Assembly: GCA_035308365.1 (NCBI GenBank)
Contig: DATGGU010000139.1
Span: 4,590 to 68,589 of the forward strand
Direction: 5' to 3'
Length of the DNA stretch: 64,000 nucleotides
Source of the DNA: PALSA-505 sp035308365
GTDB taxonomy: Bacteria; Actinomycetota; Actinomycetes; Streptosporangiales; Streptosporangiaceae
Each line of letters opens with the position of its first letter. The first letter of the stretch is position 1. A program made the translations under genes and the position numbers. The notes beneath the pieces are model-generated. The model made no database searches. It was not told the DNA's origin and saw only the letters and a list, made by a program, of their open reading frames with translations. Of this stretch, positions 57,510 to 64,000 are shown piece after piece.

Positions 57510-59956
57510 CTGCCGTGCACCACGATGACGGACACGGCGTGCGCGCGGACCTGGGCCGGGCAGAAGTAGGCGGTCACCCACCCCTTGTGCGAGAACAGCT
57601 CGGTCTGGTCGGCGTAGTGCGGTGAGTCAGGGTTGCCGGACTCGGAGTAGGTGAGAATGGTGGCCGCCTCCGGGCAGGCGCTGCCGCTCTTCCAGGTGAC
57701 CGCCTGGACGTAGCTGGAGCCGTACTCTACGGTGCCCGGTTCGCCCGGGTAGACGGCGTTGAAATCGCCGAGCGGGTCGCCCGGCCCGCCCGGCAGCGGG
57801 ATCTTCACGTTCCCCGCCTGCTCATACTGGACGCTGCCGAGTGGGACGTTGTACGGCAGGTGCGCCGCGGTCATGGCGGCCAGCGCGTCGCCGAACGCCT
57901 TCTGCACGTCCGTGCTCCCGGTGTTCAGTCCGTACGGCGTGGTGACCGGGTGGGTACGGTCGAACGCGTGCGTCCACGGGCCGGCCCGCACGTTCAGCGC
58001 CCGAACCCAGAACTCACGGAACAGCACCGCCCCGCGCGATCCCGGGTTCTCCCGGCCGTTCCAGTTGGCCAGCACGTTGCACGAGTCGCCGACCGGGATT
58101 GTGCCGGTGCTGGTGGGCGCCATGCCGCCGGGGAACGCCCGGCACATGGCCACCAGCGCTGGCTTGACCAGCGAGGCGCCGTACTGGATATCGGAGTAGA
58201 AGAGGTTCTTCATGTCCTGGAAGGTGAACCCCGGCGGGCCAAGGCCGTCGGCGCCGCTGATCCGGGTCGTGATCATGTGCAGCGCGCTGCGGGTACGCAG
58301 GCCCAGGTCCGCGCCCTCGGCCCCTTGCACCCCGGTGCCGCCGAGGTCGATGATGCGGGGGAAGCCGGTGAGCGGGTGGGCAGGGTTGGTCATCCACTGG
58401 CTGTCGTTGGAGTTCTCGACGAAGTCATGACGCATCAGTTCGGGCTGCTGGCCGGGCCCGAACAGGCCCGGCGCGGCCGCCCCGGGCCCGGTTGCCCAGG
58501 CACATGATGGCTTGGCGCCGTCGAGGACCGGAACCCCTGCCGTCGCGAACGTGACCTTGCCCAGCGCGGTGTCGCAGCGGTTCGCCTCGGCGTTGGTGAC
58601 GTCCGGAGCGGTCTGGATGTCGGCGTACAGGGTGTGGCCGGCGGTGTCGGCGGCGATCGTGTTGACCCAGGGCAGGCCCTGGTACTTGTCCAGGATCGAC
58701 AGTTCCTGGGCCGTGGAGTGCGCCTGGTCGGTCGCCAGGAAGTGGTTGAGGAACCGGAAGTTGGTGGCGTTGGCGTCGGCCAGCGTGAACGCCGTCGTCG
58801 TGGTCCACGGCAGCGGCAGCAGCCTCTCCAGGTTGTCGATCACCGGCCCGTAGCGGCTGTACCAGATCGTGTCGCTGGCGGGCTTGAGCGTGCCATCCTT
58901 CTGGCGGACCTGCACGGTCACCGTCCGGCTGGTCATGGCCAGCGGCTTGCCGTCGTAGACGTACTCGGTGGGGTGCTTGGGCACCAGGGTGAGCTGGTAG
59001 CCGGTGAGCGGGATCGTGGTGGAGACCGTGTGGCTCCAGGCCATGGTCGAAGTGAACCCGATCAGCACCAGTGGCAATCCGTACGGGGCCGCCCCTTCGA
59101 CGTTCAGCACGCCCGGGATGGTGAGCTGCATCTCGTAGAAGCGGTCCGGCCCAGACCACGGGAAGTGCGGGTTGCCCAGCAGGATGCCCGGCCGGTCCTG
59201 GCCCCTGGTCCCCGCCGAACCGATCGCGACCGCGTTGCTGCCGATGGTCCCGCGCTGGTTGTTCCCGGCCGTCTGCCTCAGTTCCCGCGCGGCCCAGCCG
59301 ACCGGCAGCGGCGCCGTCTTCGCGCTGCCGGACGGCGGCTGGGCGGTACTGATCGCGGCCGGATCGGCGGCCTGGCCAAACCTCTCCACCACCTGGTACA
59401 TCCGCAGGTAGGCGTCCAGCATGGTGATCGGCTTCACCCACGCCTTCCCCCGGCAGACCGGGTCCGGCACTCCCTTCGCGCCGCCCACCGAGGCCAGGTA
59501 CCCGTTGTACCCGGCCACGTAGCCGCCGACGAGCTGGCGCACCTGCGGGCCGACCGCACCAGGCCCGGTCCGAACCGAAAGGAGCCGGGGAATAACCCGG
59601 CCCTGAATAATCGACTTCCAGAAAAAGTCGCTCTGCAGGTTCGGCCCGCTGCCCGAGCTCGCATTCGGCCCGAAATACCGGGACCGCTCTCCCTCGACGG
59701 TGATGTACCCGTTCGCCATCGTGCAAATATTGTCGCTGGCGAACGCATACCCGACCCCATAACCCAGCGACCCGAAGTTGTGGGCCGTAATATGCGGAAT
59801 CCCATAGGCCGTGCGGACGATCGTCGCCTCGTACCGAGGCGTTCTACTGGCCGGGCCGGTAGTGGCCAGCCCCACGCTGGCCGGTACCGCCGCGGCGACG
59901 GCCCCACCAGCGGCCACCGCCGCCAGCCACCGCCACCGCGCTTTCCATCGCTTCAT
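57506..59956 (-). CDS. Secreted penicillin-acylase-family Ntn hydrolase
   Basis: Exported self-processing amidase of 816 residues, the family of penicillin G acylases and acyl-homoserine-lactone acylases. The signal peptide is about residues 1-32 (WLAAVAAGGAVAAAVPASVG). The alpha part has YEATIVRTAYGIPHITAHNF. The processing site is NNQRGTIGSNAVAIGSAGTR: Ser of SNAVAIG becomes the N-terminal nucleophile of the beta subunit (about 245). The oxyanion Asn and Arg regions appear in ATNFRFLNHFLATD. It ends AVSVIVVHGS. GAGGAG precedes the ATG. Quorum-signal or peptide antibiotic cleavage is plausible. Confidence 0.9.
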   Translation of the reverse strand: MKRWKARWRWLAAVAAGGAVAAAVPASVGLATTGPASRTPRYEATIVRTAYGIPHITAHNFGSLGYGVGYAFASDNICTMANGYITVEGERSRYFGPNASSGSGPNLQSDFFWKSIIQGRVIPRLLSVRTGPGAVGPQVRQLVGGYVAGYNGYLASVGGAKGVPDPVCRGKAWVKPITMLDAYLRMYQVVERFGQAADPAAISTAQPPSGSAKTAPLPVGWAARELRQTAGNNQRGTIGSNAVAIGSAGTRGQDRPGILLGNPHFPWSGPDRFYEMQLTIPGVLNVEGAAPYGLPLVLIGFTSTMAWSHTVSTTIPLTGYQLTLVPKHPTEYVYDGKPLAMTSRTVTVQVRQKDGTLKPASDTIWYSRYGPVIDNLERLLPLPWTTTTAFTLADANATNFRFLNHFLATDQAHSTAQELSILDKYQGLPWVNTIAADTAGHTLYADIQTAPDVTNAEANRCDTALGKVTFATAGVPVLDGAKPSCAWATGPGAAAPGLFGPGQQPELMRHDFVENSNDSQWMTNPAHPLTGFPRIIDLGGTGVQGAEGADLGLRTRSALHMITTRISGADGLGPPGFTFQDMKNLFYSDIQYGASLVKPALVAMCRAFPGGMAPTSTGTIPVGDSCNVLANWNGRENPGSRGAVLFREFWVRALNVRAGPWTHAFDRTHPVTTPYGLNTGSTDVQKAFGDALAAMTAAHLPYNVPLGSVQYEQAGNVKIPLPGGPGDPLGDFNAVYPGEPGTVEYGSSYVQAVTWKSGSACPEAATILTYSESGNPDSPHYADQTELFSHKGWVTAYFCPAQVRAHAVSVIVVHGS

Positions 59957-60086
59957 CTCGCTCCTCATGCAGGGGGTTCGACGCGATGCCACGTCGCCGC
60001 AGACGCAACTGTAGCCTTCCGCACTCACCCTGCCACCCGCCGTCGCACGCTGCCATCCGGTTACCCCCGGTTCGTCCCTGAGGTAT

Positions 60087-60365
60087 TCACCCCCGGCTGG
60101 CCGGCACCGAGCCAGCGGGCTCCGGGGTGATCCCGGGCTCGGGCGCCGGGGGGTGCGGGAGGATGCGGGCCAGCGGCCTGGGCAGCCACCAGTTGGCCCG
60201 GCCGAGCAGTTCCATGACGGCGGGTACCAGCACCAGCCGGACGACGGTGGCGTCGAGCAGCACGGCTACCGCGAGGCCGAGGCCGATCTGCTTGACCGAG
60301 ACGTCGGCGCCCAGCACGTTGGACAGGAACACCACCACCATGATCGCAGCGGCAGCCGCCCAGGC
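60087..60365 (-). pseudogene. C-terminal fragment of an MMPL-family transporter
   Basis: The translation MVVVFLSNVLGADVSVKQIG, LGLAVAVLLDATVVRLVLVP, AVMELLGRANWWLPRPLARI is the characteristic end of MMPL (RND-type lipid) transporters. The frame starts abruptly behind an in-frame TGA at about 60366-60374 on the minus strand, with the conserved preceding AAAAAI retained. Over 600 residues are missing. It lies 18 bp behind the PNGase A-like gene, so the deletion or insertion boundary lies at about 60370-60384. Confidence 0.8.
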
Positions 60366-60383
60366 TGAACGTCACCCCGCCGG

Positions 60384-62213
60384 TTAGCCAGGTGTGCAGC
60401 CGGGATGCGTGCAGCCGGGCTGGATCAGGTCCTGGACGACCACGCCGCCCCTGGCCACCACGGTGCGCTGGTACAGCGTGCCGCTGCCCGGCCAGGGCCC
60501 GGATTGTGCGGCCGTGATCGTGCCGGTGGTGTCGCCGTCGGTGATCGGGGCGCCGGTGGCGTTCTCCTCCAGCGCGGCGTAGCCGATGATGCTCTCCGAC
60601 AGGCTCGTCTGGTACAGCGGGAAGTCACCGGACTGCTGCCTGGCCACGTCGGTGAGCTGCTGGGCGACGGTGGCCGGCAGGAAGAAGGCGGAGCCGGTCT
60701 TGTTCTGCAGGAACCCTTCCGGTGCGTTCACGGTCCAGTCCGAGTTGTCGTCACGGGTCACGTTCACCCCCGGGCCGGACAGAGCCTCGCTGGTGGACTG
60801 GGTTTCCTCGCCGTGCACCCACTGGTAGCAGGGGCCGGAGCAGGCCGGATTGATGCTGGACTGGTCGTCGCCGAACTGGAGCTTCTGGTTCAGCGTGTCC
60901 GTCCAGGTGCGCCCGTCCTGGCTGACCTGCCCGGAGATCTGGTAGCTGGCCGAGGCCTTCTCGCTGGTGACCGGCTTGCTGGCCGATCCGAAAGCGTGCT
61001 TGGTGGTCACCCGGGAGGCGGTGGGGAAGGCCAGCGTGTCGGTGACCACCGAGCCCGTCGTCGGGTCTGCGCCGGCGCCAACCAGCAGGCTGCCGCCGGC
61101 CAGCCAGAACCCGGTGTTGTTCAGCACGGTGAGGGAGATCGTGTGGGTGCCGCCGAGCATCCCGGCGAACGGGGTCAGATCCAGCCGGTAGGACGGGATG
61201 TCCATGGTGTGGATGCCGGTGACCGGCCGCCAGATCAGCGGGTTGACGCCGCCCGTGTAAACGTAGGGGTAAGGCCAGACCACCCCGGCGGGCTTGCCGT
61301 CGATGGACACCTCGATCTCCCTGAAGGCCGGATTCAGGCTCCACCAGAACTCGTCGTTGATCTGGCCGACCGCGTACAGGTCCAGGTTCGCGGTGGTGGT
61401 GTTCGTGGGCAGGGTGACCGTGGCCGACAGCGTCTGGCCGGCGTTCAGTGTGTTCAGCGTCGTGGTGGCGCCCTGCGGGAGGATCGGGACGACCTGGGTC
61501 GGCACACCGGCGTGCTGCGGTGGTGCGGCCGGGCCGGTCTCGTTGATCGCGTCCCCGGCCAGCGCGGGCGAGCCAAGGCTGACGGGATGGGCTGGCGCGA
61601 AGCCGGGACCCGCCGGGTAGAAGAGCAGCTTCGCGGTGATCACCGGGACGCCGTTGTCCGTGGTGGACAGGAAGTTGTCCACGAAGGTGGTGAAGGTCTG
61701 GGTGCCGCTGAGCAGCGGCAGGTACCCGGTGATGTTCTTCTGCACGTGCCACCTGATGCCCGCCGGGGTCGGCTCCGGGGTCACGCCGAGGAAGATCTCC
61801 GAAGGGCCGGCGAAGACCTCACACAGCCGGTCGAACTGCCTGCCGGACTCGGTGCCGGAGACGTCCAGCACGACATCGGCCCAGTGGCCGCTCGGCAGGT
61901 TCACCGTCTGGGTGAACGGCGGCGGCCCGTTGCCGAAGGCCACGTGGTCCGCGATCGTGACCACCACCGGCTTGACCGGTGGCACCTGGAGCGGCTGGTC
62001 CAGGGTGAGCGGGTTGGCCGTCTTGGTGAACTCGCCGGGGCTGGCCGCGGTTCCTTTCCCGCTGAGCCCCACGGGCACCGCGACCCGGCGCGGGCCGGCC
62101 CGGCCGGCGTGCGGTGCCGCGCCGGCCGCCACCGCGCCGCCGAGGGCGATCAGCAGCAGGGTGGCCATGGCGATGACGGACAGACGGCGGGCAGGCGGGG
62201 AATGCATGCGCAT
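60384..62213 (-). CDS. Secreted PNGase A-like peptide-N-glycanase family protein
   Basis: A 609-residue exported protein with the N-terminal domain of peptide-N4-(N-acetyl-glucosaminyl)asparagine amidase A, which removes whole N-glycans from glycoproteins. The signal peptide is about 1-34 (SVIAMATLLLIALGGAVAAG). The domain includes NLPSGHWADVVLDVSGTESG, FDRLCEVFAGPSEIFLGVTP and a central part with NDEFWWSLNPAFREIEVSID and TGGVNPLIWRPVTG. The C-terminal region (about 400-609) is Thr/Ser-rich. GGAGGACTC precedes the ATG. It would let the organism attack plant or fungal glycoproteins; activity is inference from the family. Confidence 0.85.
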   Translation of the reverse strand: MRMHSPPARRLSVIAMATLLLIALGGAVAAGAAPHAGRAGPRRVAVPVGLSGKGTAASPGEFTKTANPLTLDQPLQVPPVKPVVVTIADHVAFGNGPPPFTQTVNLPSGHWADVVLDVSGTESGRQFDRLCEVFAGPSEIFLGVTPEPTPAGIRWHVQKNITGYLPLLSGTQTFTTFVDNFLSTTDNGVPVITAKLLFYPAGPGFAPAHPVSLGSPALAGDAINETGPAAPPQHAGVPTQVVPILPQGATTTLNTLNAGQTLSATVTLPTNTTTANLDLYAVGQINDEFWWSLNPAFREIEVSIDGKPAGVVWPYPYVYTGGVNPLIWRPVTGIHTMDIPSYRLDLTPFAGMLGGTHTISLTVLNNTGFWLAGGSLLVGAGADPTTGSVVTDTLAFPTASRVTTKHAFGSASKPVTSEKASASYQISGQVSQDGRTWTDTLNQKLQFGDDQSSINPACSGPCYQWVHGEETQSTSEALSGPGVNVTRDDNSDWTVNAPEGFLQNKTGSAFFLPATVAQQLTDVARQQSGDFPLYQTSLSESIIGYAALEENATGAPITDGDTTGTITAAQSGPWPGSGTLYQRTVVARGGVVVQDLIQPGCTHPGCTPG

Positions 62214-62346
62214 GGAGTCCTCCGGGGGCTGCGTCGTATGGGCCTGCCGGGCAGAACCCCGGCCGGTCCAGAGCGACAGTCTGCGCTGGAACCAGGCCGC
62301 CCACAAGGGCCCGGCGGCGGATACCCTGCGTCGGTGGGCGGACCGT

Positions 62347-63342
62347 ATGGAGGGTGTTGTGTCGGCTGTCTTAACGGACCCGGCTGGCGGGGATGACATC
62401 GAGCGGGAGGTTAGCGGGCAGGTCGCCCGGCGCTGGGAGCGGGTGGATCCGCTGCTGCCGATGCCGGGGCCGATGCGGCCCGGCTGCGGCGCCAGGTTCA
62501 CCGTCCGGGGAGCCGGTGGGCGGCCGGTGGGCGTCGCGACCTGCGAGCACTGGTCGGGTGCGCCCGGCTCGATGCAGGTGAGCTGGGGGGCGGCCCGCCG
62601 GTTCCTGCTGGACGTGCGGGTGGCCGGCCAGGACATCGCCCTCGGCCTCGGCGAGATGCTGGGTCAGTGGCGCGGCCATCTGGCGGCGGTTCCGGGCACC
62701 GCGGAACCGGACACGGCGGCGGTCATCACCTGGCCGAGCCGGGACATCGACGGGATCAGGACCCTGGTACGGCACGGCCTGACCCCGCTGGACGTGCTCG
62801 CGGCGCGGCCGGCCGGACGGATGGCCGTCGCGGACGCCGCGGCCTGGTCAGGAGTGCGGATCCGGCGGGCCGGCCCGGACGATCTCGCCACGGTCGTCCG
62901 GCTGGGGGTGGAGGTCGTCAGCTTCGACGCGCACTTCGGCGGGTCGACCGAACGGCCGGACACCCCGGCGGCGATGGAGCGCGAGGTGACCGGGTTGCTG
63001 ACCGGATCCGAGCCGTGGACCTGGCTGGCCGAGCAGGATGGCACCCCGGTCGGGCTGCTGTGTGCCCAGCGGCCGGAATCGGCGGCCTGGATCGCGCCGA
63101 TGGTGCGGGCGGAGCCGGTCGCCTACCTGATGCTGATGATAGTGGCCCCTGAGGTGCGGGGCAGCGGCCTCGGCGCCGAAATGTCCGCCCTGGCGCACCT
63201 GGAGTTCGATACGGCCGGGGTGGCGGTCACGCTGCTGCACTACGAGCAGACCAACCCGTTGTCGGTCCCGTTCTGGTCCCGCCAGGGATACCGGCCGCTG
63301 TGGACGTCATGGGAAGCCAGGCCGGCCGGTGCCATCCGGTAG
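62347..63342 (+). CDS. GNAT-family acetyltransferase with N-terminal extension
   Basis: A 331-residue protein. The N-terminal half (about 1-165) is a degenerate GNAT-like region with DGIRTLVRHGLTPLDVLAAR; the C-terminal half (about 170-325) is a full GNAT fold with VRIRRAGPDDLATVVRLGVE, LMLMIVAPEVRGSGLGAEMS (acetyl-CoA binding Q/RxxGxG/A variant) and LLHYEQTNPLSVPFWSRQGYRPL. The substrate is unknown. The ATG at 62347 follows GGTGGG; a GTG at 62359 is possible. It is divergent from the PNGase gene. Confidence 0.85.
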   Translation: MEGVVSAVLTDPAGGDDIEREVSGQVARRWERVDPLLPMPGPMRPGCGARFTVRGAGGRPVGVATCEHWSGAPGSMQVSWGAARRFLLDVRVAGQDIALGLGEMLGQWRGHLAAVPGTAEPDTAAVITWPSRDIDGIRTLVRHGLTPLDVLAARPAGRMAVADAAAWSGVRIRRAGPDDLATVVRLGVEVVSFDAHFGGSTERPDTPAAMEREVTGLLTGSEPWTWLAEQDGTPVGLLCAQRPESAAWIAPMVRAEPVAYLMLMIVAPEVRGSGLGAEMSALAHLEFDTAGVAVTLLHYEQTNPLSVPFWSRQGYRPLWTSWEARPAGAIR

Positions 63343-63379
63343 CTCACTCCGGTATCCCTGGGCGGGATGGGCCTTTCCG

Positions 63380-63396
63380 TAGAATGCGGATCCGTG
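63380..63396 (+). promoter_or_regulatory. Probable leaderless promoter of the methyltransferase gene
   Basis: TAGAAT (63380-63385), a good -10 box, lies 8 nt before GTG 63394, the distance expected if transcription starts at the start codon itself. No ribosome site precedes the GTG. A clear -35 box is not seen. Confidence 0.5.
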
Positions 63397-64000
63397 GCAA
63401 CCGAAGAGAATTCAGCGGCAGATGAAGATCCGCGGGCCGGCGACCAGATTTTTGACACCGGGGTCGCGCATATGGCGCGGGTCTATAACTACTGGCTGGG
63501 CGGGAAGGACAACTACGCCGCCGACCGCCGGGCCGCCGAGCGGGTCTTGGAAGCCAAGCCCGACATGGTCCATGGTGTCCGGTCCAACCGCGCCTTCCTG
63601 ACCAGGGTGGTGCGCTTCCTGGCCCAGGAGGCGGGGATACGGCAGTTCCTCGACATCGGCACCGGCATCCCGTCCGCCAACAACACCCATGAGGTGGCGC
63701 AGGCGATCGCGCCGCAGGCCCGGGTCGTCTACGTGGACAACGACCCGATCGTGCTGGCCCACGCCCGCGCGCTGCTCACCGGCGCCCCGGAGGGCGCCAC
63801 CGACTACCTGGACGCCGACCTGCGCGACACTGCCTCGATCCTGGACCGGGCCGCGCAGACGCTCGACTTCGCCCAGCCGGTGGCGATCGTGCTGATGGCG
63901 ATCCTGCACCTGATCCCGGACACCGACGATCCGTACCGCATCGTCGCCCAGCTCGCCGGTGCGGTCCCACCCGGCAGCTACCTGGCGCTGTCCCAGATCG
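63394..64000 (+). CDS. SAM-dependent methyltransferase (Methyltransf_19/DUF574 type), N-terminal part
   Basis: A class I methyltransferase of the actinomycete-specific family, cut by the right edge after 202 codons. It shows DTGVAHMARVYNYWLGGKDN (about 22-41, the family signature), RAFLTRVVRFLAQEAGIRQF, motif I LDIGTGIPSANNTHEVAQ (about 90-107), VVYVDNDPIVLAHARALL and IVLMAILHLIPD. These are often linked to natural-product or antibiotic gene clusters, but the acceptor is unknown. ATG 63367 in frame is an alternative start. Confidence 0.9.
   Translation, partial: MATEENSAADEDPRAGDQIFDTGVAHMARVYNYWLGGKDNYAADRRAAERVLEAKPDMVHGVRSNRAFLTRVVRFLAQEAGIRQFLDIGTGIPSANNTHEVAQAIAPQARVVYVDNDPIVLAHARALLTGAPEGATDYLDADLRDTASILDRAAQTLDFAQPVAIVLMAILHLIPDTDDPYRIVAQLAGAVPPGSYLALSQI

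Overview
The window is about 70% G+C with strong G/C preference at third codon positions, frequent GTG starts and ATGA-type gene overlaps. Its families are typical of Actinomycetota: a four-gene conservon, a mycothiol-type maleylpyruvate isomerase relative, two F420-type luciferase-like oxidoreductases, the mycofactocin enzyme MftD, a Streptomyces subtilisin-inhibitor-like protein, Ku, and a SigG-type sigma-factor relic. A soil actinomycete (Streptosporangiales or Streptomyces-like) is the best guess; the genus cannot be fixed from this sequence. I see no rRNA, tRNA, CRISPR array, insertion sequence or prophage. The first gene (cation efflux) and the last (methyltransferase) are cut by the window edges.

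Layout. 1-2.2 kb: cation efflux gene, Ku, siderophore-interacting protein. 2.5-6.9 kb: a catabolic cluster with an N-carbamoyl amidohydrolase, dihydropyrimidinase/hydantoinase, an F420-type oxidoreductase and an alpha/beta hydrolase. 6.9-9.1 kb: PP2C-like protein and a free-standing biotin carboxylase. 9.2-12.4 kb: small protein, SSI-like inhibitor, PadR regulator, carotenoid oxygenase. 12.4-15.5 kb: DUF6098, a gene fragment, GntR/FCD regulator, mycothiol-type enzyme, DUF2461. 15.6-22.3 kb: a rearranged tandem duplication with two GT87 glycosyltransferases, one intact PadR-ABC-FtsX cassette and the scar of a second. 22.3-27 kb: mftD, mycofactocin-type SDR, acyl-CoA ligase, ketopantoate reductase-like protein. 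27.2-30.8 kb: STAND/TPR protein and an APC permease. 31.1-35.1 kb: conservon cvnA-B-C-D. 35.4-43.7 kb: two large secreted NHL-repeat proteins flanking a papain-like protein, an MpaB-type oxygenase and a second F420-type oxidoreductase. 43.8-47.4 kb: second PadR-ABC-FtsX cassette. 47.6-50.8 kb: RDD protein, UDP-sugar dehydrogenase, PIG-L deacetylase. 51.1-55.7 kb: VapBC, MerR-AlkA pair, methionine aminopeptidase, amidohydrolase, DUF167. 55.8-62.2 kb: secreted hydrolases (GH25 lysozyme, penicillin-acylase-type enzyme, PNGase A-like protein) interleaved with two dead genes (SigG-type sigma factor and MMPL transporter). 62.3-64 kb: GNAT and a SAM methyltransferase.

How it works together. Most units are short independent operons for nutrient salvage, export and envelope-stress regulation, and secreted degradation. 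The clearest theme is local genome remodelling: a segmental duplication with a microhomology deletion scar, two tandem duplications of gene 3' ends, and internally or 5'-deleted gene relics. The most unusual biology is the F420-type oxidoreductase beside a pyrimidine/hydantoin pathway, an mftD-SDR pair without the rest of the mycofactocin genes, an SSI-like inhibitor with an extra residue at the reactive site, and the long-period secreted NHL pair.
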